8,987 nucleotides of DNA from an uncultured Oscillospiraceae bacterium (lineage in GTDB: Bacteria; Bacillota; Clostridia; Oscillospirales; Oscillospiraceae), in the NCBI GenBank assembly GCA_944385305.1, contig CALWWS010000234.1:1-8987 (forward strand), in the 5' to 3' direction. The notes under the pieces were generated by a model. That model searched no databases and was not told the DNA's origin. It saw nothing but the letters and a program-made list of their open reading frames with translations. Positions 1-6,947 of the stretch are shown here, in pieces; positions within the stretch are counted from its first letter, which is position 1; each line of letters begins with the position of its first letter. Both the position numbers and the translations under genes were made by a program.

Positions 1-578
1 ACCAGCTGCACAGCGGTGAGGATCTGCAGTGCGGTGAGCAGCAGCAGCCCCAGCCAGGGGGAGACGGGCCGGGCGGCCCGGCGGCTGGCCCGGCTGGCCG
101 CCTTCTCCTCCGGGGAGACGGGGAGGAGTACGGTCTCCCCCCCGCCCAGGCTCACCACATCCCCGTAGGCCGCCGGGGCCTGGCCCTCCACCGCCTTGCC
201 GTTGACGCTCAGCCCGCCGGTGGAGGCCAGATCATAGGCGGTCCACACGTCCCCCTCCCCCCGGATGAGGGCGGCGTGCTGCCGGGAGACCACCGGGTAG
301 CGCAGCTCCACGTCGCAGGAGGGGCTGCGGCCCAGAATATTCTCCCAGTGGGTGAGGGGCTGCCTGGCCCCGTTGGGCAGGGCCAGATAGGCCCACACCT
401 CTGGCAGGTGGGGCACGGTGAGCAGGGAGCGGATGGTGCGCACCAGAATCAGCAGGGCCAGCACGGGGAAGGTAAAGCGCACCAGGGTGGTAAACCAGGC
501 GCAGGCCACGGGATTGGCGGCCAGAAAGGCCGTCGCCCGGTCCAGCAGCGCCTGGGGCGCCGCCATCCAATCCATCAT
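1..578 (-). CDS. FHA-domain membrane protein, N-terminal part (3' end beyond the window)
   Basis: Reading from ATG 578-576 to the left edge gives 192 open codons with no stop, so the gene is cut. Residues about 29-50 form a hydrophobic helix (FTTLVRFTFPVLALLILV region). Residues about 65-150 form a forkhead-associated domain, the phosphothreonine-binding fold: ILGR at 81-84, SRQHA at 98-102 and VNG at 125-127. The usual STNG turn reads STGG at 119-122, so one commonly conserved asparagine is missing. A basic stretch (KAASRASRRAARP) then leads into a second hydrophobic segment at about 174-192, where the window ends. The start is supported by an AAAGGAGGG ribosome site (595-587) 8 nt upstream. 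The gene is divergent from yedF. In Clostridia, an FHA domain followed by membrane helices often precedes an FtsW/RodA-type peptidoglycan polymerase domain; that identity is inference here. The FHA call is firm and the full-length product is not. Confidence 0.85.
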   Translation of the reverse strand, partial: MMDWMAAPQALLDRATAFLAANPVACAWFTTLVRFTFPVLALLILVRTIRSLLTVPHLPEVWAYLALPNGARQPLTHWENILGRSPSCDVELRYPVVSRQHAALIRGEGDVWTAYDLASTGGLSVNGKAVEGQAPAAYGDVVSLGGGETVLLPVSPEEKAASRASRRAARPVSPWLGLLLLTALQILTAVQL

Positions 579-611
579 AAGCCCTGCCCTCCTTTTCTCC
601 GGTTTGCCTGG

Positions 612-640
612 AGTATAGCACACTTGGGAAAAATAAAAAA
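612..640 (-). promoter_or_regulatory. Probable extended -10 promoter for the FHA gene
   Basis: On the minus strand, TATACT (617-612) is preceded by TGTGC, which matches the TGn extended -10 motif and the TRTGn element common in Gram-positive promoters. The hexamer 17 bp upstream is only TTTTTT (640-635), a poor -35, so the extended -10 would have to carry recognition. The predicted start is about 605, giving a leader of roughly 27 nt that contains the strong ribosome site. Assigned by eye. Confidence 0.55.
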
Positions 641-676
641 GCGGAACAATGCCCAAAATCCCCCCCGCGCCCCGCG

Positions 677-706
677 TTGACAGGGGGTCAGGGGGCGGAC
701 TATAAT
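677..706 (+). promoter_or_regulatory. Consensus sigma-A type promoter for yedF
   Basis: TTGACA (677-682) and TATAAT (701-706) both match the housekeeping consensus exactly and are separated by 18 bp. The expected start is near 712-714, which leaves a leader of only about 20 nt before the yedF ATG at 733. That leader contains the ribosome site GGGAGTGA (721-728). It has no room for a riboswitch or attenuator, so any control should act on initiation, for example in the G-rich spacer or upstream of -35. Confidence 0.85.
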
Positions 707-732
707 GAAAAAAACGCACAGGGAGTGATTGT

Positions 733-1326
733 ATGTCCCAGCAGATCGACGCCCGGGGCAAGGCCTGCCCCATCCCCGTGGTCCTGGCCCGGGGGGCCAT
801 CTCCCAGGGGGAGAGCGCCTTCACCGTCCGGGTGGACAACCCCACCGCGGTGGAAAATCTCAAGCGCCTGGCGGACAACCAGGGCTATACCGCCCAGGTG
901 CAGGGCGGGGAGGAGGATTTCCAGGTGGACTTCCGCCGCAGCGGCGCACCCGCCGCCGACGCACCCGCCGCCCCCCAGGCACCCGCCGCCGGAGCGTGGA
1001 CTCTGCTGGTGGGCCGGGACATTGTGGGGGACGGCTCCCGGGAGCTGGGAAGCAACCTGATGCAGATGTTCTTCTACACCCTCACCCAGTCGGACAACCC
1101 GCCGGCCACGGTGATCTTCGTCAACGGCGGGGTGAAGCTGCCCACCCTGGACCCCCAGATCCCCGCCCATCTCCAGGCCCTTCTGGCCGGGGGATGCCGG
1201 GTGCTGGTGTGCGGCACCTGCCTGAACTACTACCAGCTCACCGACAAGCTTCAGGCGGGCACGGTGAGCAACATGTACGACATCGTCTCCGCCCTGGAGG
1301 AGGCGGGCAAGGTGGTCAGCCTGTGA
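733..1326 (+). CDS. yedF: YedF-type selenium metabolism protein (TusA-like plus DsrE-like domains)
   Basis: The 197-residue product has two domains. Residues 1-67 are TusA/SirA-like, with the family signature DARGKACPIP at 6-15; Cys12 in the CPxP motif is the position that carries persulfide (or possibly selenide) in this family. An Ala/Pro-rich linker at about 70-87 follows. Residues about 88-197 are a DsrE/DsrF-like domain beginning WTLLVGRDIVGDGSRELG and containing C155, C160 and C163 (VLVCGTCLNYY) near the usual DsrE active-site region. This architecture and length match the YedF family, commonly found beside selenium genes such as selD; its exact reaction is not established. Sulfur or selenium relay from Cys12 to the C-terminal cysteines is inference. 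ATG 733 lies 4-5 nt after GGGAGTGA. The stop overlaps the next gene's start (TGATG), so the two are probably co-translated. No selD or selenocysteine gene is in the window. Confidence 0.9.
   Translation: MSQQIDARGKACPIPVVLARGAISQGESAFTVRVDNPTAVENLKRLADNQGYTAQVQGGEEDFQVDFRRSGAPAADAPAAPQAPAAGAWTLLVGRDIVGDGSRELGSNLMQMFFYTLTQSDNPPATVIFVNGGVKLPTLDPQIPAHLQALLAGGCRVLVCGTCLNYYQLTDKLQAGTVSNMYDIVSALEEAGKVVSL
946..990 (+). repeat. In-frame 12-bp repeat in the yedF interdomain linker
   Basis: GCACCCGCCGCC occurs three times, at 946-957, 961-972 and 979-990, with period 15 then 18 bp. Each copy encodes APAA or nearly so, forming the Ala/Pro linker between the TusA-like and DsrE-like domains. All spacings are multiples of three, so copy-number change would alter linker length without shifting the frame. 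Confidence 0.8.
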
Positions 1327-1598
1327 TGGACTACGGTCTCATCGCCTTCTCCTCCACCTATGCCGCCATCTACGCCCAGAAGGTCTTAAAGCCCGTGGCC
1401 CCGGTGCAGGTGATGCCCGTGCTGCGGGAGATCTCCGCCAGCTGCGGCATTGCCCTGCGGGTGGAGCCCGCCCACTGGGGGGCCGCCCGGGCCGCCCTGG
1501 CGGCCTGCGAGCTCGCCCCCGGGGAGTACGCCTTCTATGCCGTGAGCTCCGACCCCCCCGCCCTCCGGGTACGCCCCGTGGGGGCGCAGGAGCCCTGA
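1326..1598 (+). CDS. DUF3343-family putative Se/S carrier-like protein
   Basis: This small 90-residue protein starts at ATG 1326-1328 inside the yedF stop (TGATG). A possible ribosome site AAGGTGG (1309-1315) lies 10 nt upstream, so coupled re-initiation is likely. The sequence fits DUF3343: an N-terminal FSSTYAAIYAQKVLK helix (8-22), then VMPVLREISASCGIALRV (29-46) with the family's IP-x(n)-S-x-CG-hALR pattern. The conserved Cys40 in SCG is the likely functional thiol. The family is described as a putative selenium/sulfur carrier and is often found next to YedF; the biochemical role is unproven. The last ten or so residues are a Pro/Arg-rich tail. The length is normal for the family. It ends 82 bp before the convergent purL stop, with a hairpin terminator between. 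The reading frame also stays open upstream through yedF, but the overlap start gives a family-length product. Confidence 0.85.
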   Translation: MDYGLIAFSSTYAAIYAQKVLKPVAPVQVMPVLREISASCGIALRVEPAHWGAARAALAACELAPGEYAFYAVSSDPPALRVRPVGAQEP

Positions 1599-1614
1599 CC
1601 GGCCTCCCTGTCGT

Positions 1615-1658
1615 CAAACAACCAGCCCCCGGCGCTGTCAAAGCGCCGGGGGCGTTTG
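1615..1658. terminator. Bidirectional intrinsic terminator between convergent genes
   Basis: A perfect 12-bp stem pairs 1625-1636 (GCCCCCGGCGCT) with 1642-1653 around a 5-nt loop (GTCAA). At the base, CAAAC (1615-1619) can also pair with GTTTG (1654-1658) after a 5-nt bulge. It sits in the 82-bp gap between the DUF3343 stop (1598) and the purL stop (1681), so it can serve both transcripts. The T-tracts are short on both sides (GTTTG on plus, GGTTGTTTG on minus), so strength rests on the GC stem. Confidence 0.75.
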
Positions 1659-1680
1659 CATGGCTGTGGAGTTTTATCCC

Positions 1681-4600
1681 TTAGCGGAAGTAGGCCGCGC
1701 CGCTCTCCAGCAGGGGCTGGTGCTTCTCGCCGGGGATGTTGCAGGCCACGTGCTCCCCGTACCGCTCGGAGTGGCCCATCTTGCCGAACACCCGGCCGTC
1801 GGGGGAGAAGATGCCCTCAATGCACGCCACGGAGCCGTTGGGGTTGACCGCCATGTCCATGGAGGGCATGCCGGAGAGATCCACGTACTGGGTGGCTACG
1901 TGGCGGGCGGCGGTGAGCTGATTCACCACCGCCTTGGGGGCCACGAAGCGGCCCTCGCCGTGGGAGATGGGGATGGCGTGGAGATCCCCCACCTGGCTCT
2001 TGAGCATCCAGGGGGAGTGAACCGAGGCCACCCGGGTGGTGACGTACCGGCTCTGGTGGCGGCCGATGGTGTTGTAGGTCAGGGTGGGGCAGTCCTCGTC
2101 CATGTCCCGGATTTCGCCGTAGGGCACCAGGCCCAGCTTGATGAGGGCCTGGAAGCCGTTGCAGATGCCCAGCATCAGCCCGTCCCGGTTTTTCAGCAGG
2201 TCGTGCACCGCGTCGGTGAGGCGGCTGCTGCGGAAGAAGGAGCAGATGAACTTGGCCGACCCGTCGGGCTCGTCGCCCCCGGAGAAGCCGCCGGGCAGGA
2301 AGATGATCTGGCTGCCCCGAATGGCCTTCTCCAGGGCCTGGGCGGACTCCTCCAGGGCGGCGGCGGTGAGGTTGCGCACCACCACGATCTCGGGCTCCAG
2401 CCCCGCCCGCAGGCAGGCCCGGGCGGAGTCGTACTCACAGTTGGTGCCGGGGAAGACGGGGATGACCACCCGGGGCTTTGCCACGGGGGACTTGCACACC
2501 GCGGGGGAGCGGGTGTCAAAGCTCACCGCCCGCACCTTGCCGCTCTCCTCGGTGCGGGTGGGGTACACGTCCTCCAGCACCGCCTCGTTGAGGCGCAGCA
2601 GGTCGGCCACGGACTCCACGTCCTTGCCGATGGCGATCTCCGCCTTCTCGGTGGTGTAGCCCAGCAGCAGGCCGTCCTCCAGTTCCTCGGTGAGCTCGGC
2701 CACAATCATGCCCGGGGCGGGCCCGAACCAGGGGGCGCCCGCCTGGGGGTCGGCGGCAAAGCCGATGCCGTTGCCGAAGGCCATGTTCATCACCGCCTCG
2801 GCAACGCCGCCCCGCTCCACCGCCCGGGCGGCGCACACCTTGCCCGCCAGGCACAGCTGGTGGAACTGCTCCCAGGCCGCCTTGTGGGTCTGGAAGCTGT
2901 GGGCGAAGGGGCTGCCGAACCGGTAGACCGGGTGGCCCGCCTGCTTGAACTCAGAGGAGATCACCTCCCCCGCCCGCACCGGGGCGATGGCAAAGGAGAT
3001 GAGGGTGGGGGGCACGTCCAGATCCAGGAAGGAGCCGGACATGGAGTCCTTGCCGCCGATGGCGGCGCAGCCCAGGCCCAGCTGGGCCTCCAGGGCCCCC
3101 AGCAGGGCGGCAAAGGGCTTGCCCCAGCGCTCCGGGTCGTCCCGCAGCTTCTCAAAGAACTCCTGGAGGGTGAGATAGACCTTCTTGTAGTCGCCGCCGG
3201 CGGCCACCACCTTGGCCACCGAGCTGACTACCGCCGCCATGGCCCCCTCGTAGGGGTTGGCGGACATCCAGTCGGGGTCAAAGCCCCAGGCCATGACGCT
3301 GGCCTGGTCGGTGCTCTGGCCGGGCTCCACAGGGAAGAGGGCGGCCATGGCCTGGGCGGGGGTGCGCTGGGTTTTACCGCCGAAGGGCATGAGCACGCTG
3401 CCCGCGCCGATGGAGCCGTCAAAGCGCTCCACCAGGCCCCGGCGGGAGGCGCTGCTCAGGCTCTCGGCGGTCTCCCGCAGGGAGCCGGTAAAGAGCATGC
3501 TCAGGGCCTGCCGGATGCGGGGCACCGACACCCCGGCATGCTTCACCGCGCCGTTGGTGTTCAGGAAGGCGCGGGAGAGATTGGCAATGACCTGCCCCCG
3601 CCAGCGCATCACCATGCGGGGGCTCTCGGTAACGGTGGCAACAGGATAGGCCTCCAGGTTCTCCGCGGCGGCCTGGGCCATGAATGCCTCGGCGTCCTGG
3701 GGGGCCACCACCACCGCCATGCGCTCCTGGGACTCGGAGATGGCAAGCTCGGTGCCGTCCAGGCCGTCGTACTTCTTGCGCACCGCGTCCAGGTCGATCT
3801 CCAGCCCGTCGGCCAGCTCGCCGATGGCCACCGACACGCCGCCCGCGCCGAAGTCGTTGCAGCGCTTGATCATGCGGGTTACCTCGCCCTTGCGGAACAG
3901 GCGCTGGATCTTCCGCTCCTCGGGGGCGTTGCCCTTTTGCACCTCGCTGGCCATGGTGTCCAGGCTGGCCTTGTTGTGGCTCTTGGAGGAGCCGGTGGCC
4001 CCGCCGATGCCGTCCCGGCCGGTGCGGCCGCCCAGCAGGATGACCACGTCGCCGGGGGCGGGCACCTCCCGGCGCACGTGGGAGGCGGGGGCGGCCCCCA
4101 CCACCGCGCCGCACTCCAGGTGCTTGGCAATGTAGCCCGGGTGATACACCTCGGCCACGTGGCCGGTGGCCAGGCCGATCTGATTGCCGTAGGAGGAGTA
4201 ACCCGCCGCCGCGGTCTGGGCGATCTTCCGCTGGGGCAGCTTGCCCTCCAGGGTCTCGCCCACCGGTACCCGGGGATCGCCGCAGCCGGTCAGGCGCATG
4301 GCCTGGTGGACGTAGGCCCGGCCGGAGAGGGGGTCGCGGATGCACCCGCCGATGCAGGTGGCCGCGCCGCCGAAGGGCTCAATCTCCGTGGGGTGGTTGT
4401 GAGTCTCATTTTTGAACATGAGCAGCCAGTCCTGCTCCTGCCCGTCCACCTGGGCGGGGACGTGGATGGAGCAGGCGTTGATCTCCTCGCTCTGGTCCAG
4501 CTCGGGCAGCTCGCCCCGCTTTTTCAGTACCTTGGTACCGATGGTGGCGATGTCCATCAGGGTCTGGGGGCGGGCGGCCGCCTTCTCGGGGCCGTACACC

Positions 4601-5379
4601 TCCACCCGGGCGTCCAGGTAGTGCTGGTAGGCCTCCTGCACCACCCGCTCCTCAATCTCCACCTGGTCCAGGTGGGTGGAGAAGGTGGTGTGCCGGCAGT
4701 GGTCCGACCAGTAGGTGTCCACCACCCGCACCTCGGTGAGGGTGGGGTCCCGCTTCTCCTCGTCCCGGAAGTAGGCCTGCAGGAAGGTGAGGTCCGCCAG
4801 ATCCATGGCAAGGCCGTACTGCTCCAGCAGGGCGGCCAGCCCCGCCTCGTCCAGGGCGGTAAAGCCGGTGAGCACCGGCACCGCCTCGGGCTCGGGGTAC
4901 TGCTGGCGCAGGGTGTCCGGCTTGTCCAGGGCGGCCTGGCGGCTCTCCACGGGGTTGATGAGATACCCGCGCGCCTTCTCCATATCCTCGTCGGTGAGCA
5001 TGCCCTCCAGCACATACAGGGTGGCGCAGCGCACGGCGGGCCGCTCCCCGCCGGTGAGCATCTGGATGCACTGGGCGCAGGAGTCCGCCCGCTGGTCGTA
5101 CTGGCCGGGCAGCGCCTCTACCGCCAGCAGCCTGTGGGCCCCGCCCGGGCCGGGCAGCTCCTCGTCCCAGATCTCGTCCACCTGGGGCTCGGAGAAGACG
5201 GTGGTGCGGGCGGCCTCATAGGCCTCCTGGTCCACCCCCTCCACGTCGTAGCGGCGGATGATCCGCACACCGCTCAGCCGCTCCAGGCCCAGGGTGCCCC
5301 GCAGCTCGCCCAGCAGGTGCTCCGCCTCCACGGCAAACTCCAGCTTTTTCTCTACAAAACAACGAAATACCTTCCCCAT
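1681..5379 (-). CDS. purL: Phosphoribosylformylglycinamidine synthase, single-chain form
   Basis: FGAM synthase converts FGAR, glutamine and ATP to FGAM, the fourth step of de novo purine synthesis, in the cytosol. The 1232-residue product is the single-chain type, not the split PurS/PurQ/PurL type. An N-terminal PurS-like and linker region (1-220) leads to DTYWSDHCRHTTF (221-233). The first AIRS-type synthetase half has KNETHNHPTEIEPFGG (323-338), GATGSSKSHNK (460-470) and the CNDFGAGGVS loop (507-516). The second half holds AIGGKDSMSG (773-782). The C-terminal class I glutaminase begins near 968 (PVFPGTNCEYDSAR); nucleophile Cys1072 lies in GICNGFQ, and His1203/Glu1205 in GHSER probably complete the triad. 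Length and motifs fit the clostridial/streptococcal clade. ATG 5379 is chosen because MGKVFRCFVEKK starts the family homology and GGGAG (5388-5384) precedes it by 4 nt. It is last in the minus-strand gene train, 20 nt after the lipoprotein stop, with no purine riboswitch or promoter in the gap. Confidence 0.97.
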   Translation of the reverse strand: MGKVFRCFVEKKLEFAVEAEHLLGELRGTLGLERLSGVRIIRRYDVEGVDQEAYEAARTTVFSEPQVDEIWDEELPGPGGAHRLLAVEALPGQYDQRADSCAQCIQMLTGGERPAVRCATLYVLEGMLTDEDMEKARGYLINPVESRQAALDKPDTLRQQYPEPEAVPVLTGFTALDEAGLAALLEQYGLAMDLADLTFLQAYFRDEEKRDPTLTEVRVVDTYWSDHCRHTTFSTHLDQVEIEERVVQEAYQHYLDARVEVYGPEKAAARPQTLMDIATIGTKVLKKRGELPELDQSEEINACSIHVPAQVDGQEQDWLLMFKNETHNHPTEIEPFGGAATCIGGCIRDPLSGRAYVHQAMRLTGCGDPRVPVGETLEGKLPQRKIAQTAAAGYSSYGNQIGLATGHVAEVYHPGYIAKHLECGAVVGAAPASHVRREVPAPGDVVILLGGRTGRDGIGGATGSSKSHNKASLDTMASEVQKGNAPEERKIQRLFRKGEVTRMIKRCNDFGAGGVSVAIGELADGLEIDLDAVRKKYDGLDGTELAISESQERMAVVVAPQDAEAFMAQAAAENLEAYPVATVTESPRMVMRWRGQVIANLSRAFLNTNGAVKHAGVSVPRIRQALSMLFTGSLRETAESLSSASRRGLVERFDGSIGAGSVLMPFGGKTQRTPAQAMAALFPVEPGQSTDQASVMAWGFDPDWMSANPYEGAMAAVVSSVAKVVAAGGDYKKVYLTLQEFFEKLRDDPERWGKPFAALLGALEAQLGLGCAAIGGKDSMSGSFLDLDVPPTLISFAIAPVRAGEVISSEFKQAGHPVYRFGSPFAHSFQTHKAAWEQFHQLCLAGKVCAARAVERGGVAEAVMNMAFGNGIGFAADPQAGAPWFGPAPGMIVAELTEELEDGLLLGYTTEKAEIAIGKDVESVADLLRLNEAVLEDVYPTRTEESGKVRAVSFDTRSPAVCKSPVAKPRVVIPVFPGTNCEYDSARACLRAGLEPEIVVVRNLTAAALEESAQALEKAIRGSQIIFLPGGFSGGDEPDGSAKFICSFFRSSRLTDAVHDLLKNRDGLMLGICNGFQALIKLGLVPYGEIRDMDEDCPTLTYNTIGRHQSRYVTTRVASVHSPWMLKSQVGDLHAIPISHGEGRFVAPKAVVNQLTAARHVATQYVDLSGMPSMDMAVNPNGSVACIEGIFSPDGRVFGKMGHSERYGEHVACNIPGEKHQPLLESGAAYFR

Positions 5380-5399
5380 TTTTCTCCCGCCATTTCTCT

Positions 5400-6947
5400 T
5401 TAAGCTATTTTCCAATCGGCAAAGCCGTGAAATGCGTTTTGCTGGGTGGGGGTCATCCCCTCCACCTGGCCCCACTGAACCAGCAGCGACCAGTTTTTAA
5501 AGCAGATTACCCCGAAGGGGGGATTCTCCGCCAGATAGGTGTACAGGGCCAGGGCCGCCGCCGTCCGGTTCTCCCCGCTGGCCGCCCGGAAGGCGGTGAG
5601 CAGCTGCACGGCCTGGGGGTCGTTGTAGCCCCCGTAGTTCAGCGTCCCCCCGGGCGCAATGAGCACGCCGGGATCAAAGTCGCCCGTCATGCGCACCTCG
5701 CCCAGATAGAGATCGAAGTCCCCCCGCTCCAGGGCAGCCGTATACTCCGTCCAGGACAGCTTCTCCAGCTCCACCTCGATGCCTATCTGGGTCAGCCCCT
5801 GGGCCAGGTGCTCCGCCGCCGCCAGGCGGTGGGTGTTGTCGCTGGGCACCACAAAGGTGAGGGAGAGCTTCTGCCTGCCCTGGGAGAGAATGCCGTCCTC
5901 CCCCTTGCTCCAGCCCAGCCCGGCCAGCAGCTCCTCCGCCGCGGAGGGGGCGTACTCCAGCTGGCCGGCCAGGTCCTCGTCGTAGAGGGGGGAGGCAGGG
6001 GAGACGGGCAGGGCCGCCTCCTGGGCGTGCCGGGCCAGCAGCACGGTGGCCACCGACTGGCGGTCAAAGCTGCGCTGGAGGGCCTGGCGCACCCCCTGCT
6101 GGGCGCAGGGGCCGGAGGTGCAGTTGAAGCCCACGTAGAGCATCACGCTGGTGGGGCAGTCCACCGTCTCAAAGGAGCCGGAGAAGCCCAGGGCGTTGGT
6201 GCCCGTCAGGTCGGTAAACACCAGAGAGATATCCTTGGTGTCAAAGGCGTGGATGAGATCGTCCGCCGCCTGAATGGAGCGCAGGGGGATCTGAGAACAG
6301 GGCAGCGCCCTGTCCTGCCACCAGCCCGTCCGGGCCGTGAGGACCAGATCCTCCCCCTCCCCGGACAGGGCGTAGGGCCCGGTGCCCAGGGGGCGCTCCC
6401 CCGTCCCCTTTACAATGGGGATATCCAGCAGGGCGGGCAGGGCCCCGTTGGGGGCGGACAGAGTCACGCTCACCCCTCCCTCCTGGGCGGTTACCCCCGT
6501 CACCCCGGCCAGCCGGGCGGCGTACAGGGTGCTGGTGCGGGCCAGGTTCAGGCTGTCCGCCGCGTCCTGGGGGGTGAGGGTGCTGCCGTCAGAAAAGGTC
6601 ACCCCCTGCACCAGGGCAAAGGTCCAGGTCAGCCCGTCCTCGGATACGGCGTAGGAGCTGCACAGCACATTGCGGGGCTGGAAGTTCTCGTCCAGCTCAA
6701 ACAGCCCCTCATAGATCAGCCCGCCCAGAGTCAGGTTGGTGCGGTTGGCCCCGGTGATGGGGTGAAAGCTGGACTGGGGATAGCAGGGCAGGGCAAACTC
6801 CAGCCCCGTCCCCTGGGTCTGCGCCGGAGCGGACACGGTGGGGGTGGGGGCGGCGGTCTGGGGCGTCTGCGCCCCCTCCTCCCCACAGCCGGCCGTCAGC
6901 AGAAACGCCAGCAGCAGCGGCAGGGCAAGCAGCCTGGTGCAGCTCAT
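5400..6947 (-). CDS. Family 5 (oligopeptide-type) ABC transporter substrate-binding lipoprotein
   Basis: The 515-residue product starts with a signal peptide (1-20) ending in lipobox LTAGC, so Cys21 should be lipidated and the protein anchored outside the membrane. A Thr/Pro/Ala-rich linker (about 22-48) follows. The SBP_bac_5 fold is recognisable by WTFALVQGVTFSDGSTLTPQD (108-128), the GTGPY turn (188-192) and GVRQALQRSFDRQSVA (285-300). Relatives bind peptides, nickel, heme or sugars, so the ligand cannot be read from sequence. No permease or ATPase gene is in the window, making it an orphan binding protein locally. ATG 6947 overlaps the pgeF stop by 4 nt (ATGA) and has no good ribosome site of its own, so translation is probably coupled to pgeF. 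The stop is 20 nt before purL. Several unpaired-looking cysteines (55, 96, 217, 264, 276, 281) are notable for an exported protein. Confidence 0.9.
   Translation of the reverse strand: MSCTRLLALPLLLAFLLTAGCGEEGAQTPQTAAPTPTVSAPAQTQGTGLEFALPCYPQSSFHPITGANRTNLTLGGLIYEGLFELDENFQPRNVLCSSYAVSEDGLTWTFALVQGVTFSDGSTLTPQDAADSLNLARTSTLYAARLAGVTGVTAQEGGVSVTLSAPNGALPALLDIPIVKGTGERPLGTGPYALSGEGEDLVLTARTGWWQDRALPCSQIPLRSIQAADDLIHAFDTKDISLVFTDLTGTNALGFSGSFETVDCPTSVMLYVGFNCTSGPCAQQGVRQALQRSFDRQSVATVLLARHAQEAALPVSPASPLYDEDLAGQLEYAPSAAEELLAGLGWSKGEDGILSQGRQKLSLTFVVPSDNTHRLAAAEHLAQGLTQIGIEVELEKLSWTEYTAALERGDFDLYLGEVRMTGDFDPGVLIAPGGTLNYGGYNDPQAVQLLTAFRAASGENRTAAALALYTYLAENPPFGVICFKNWSLLVQWGQVEGMTPTQQNAFHGFADWKIA

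Noticed and set aside
232..621. A 129-codon minus-strand open frame overlapping the FHA gene
   Set aside because: It lies in a different frame from the FHA motifs, is Gly/Pro/Arg-rich, and starts upstream of the good ribosome site; the FHA frame is the real one.
729..1325. An out-of-frame extension of the DUF3343 frame through all of yedF, or a YedF-DUF3343 frameshift fusion
   Set aside because: The upstream translation in that frame is Gly/Pro/Arg-rich without a domain, and no slippery heptamer lies near the yedF stop; a C6 run at 971-976 is not enough evidence. The TGATG overlap explains the arrangement.
1660..5403. A 1247-codon open frame on the plus strand, antisense to purL
   Set aside because: The purL strand carries complete conserved FGAM synthase motifs. 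The antisense translation is low-complexity Gly/Ala/His/Leu/Val-rich with no recognisable domain, as expected opposite a G+C-rich gene.
5380..5475. An upstream in-frame start for purL at 5475, adding 32 residues
   Set aside because: The extension overlaps the end of the lipoprotein gene, has no family homology, and the start at 5379 has a ribosome site and gives the expected PurL N-terminus.
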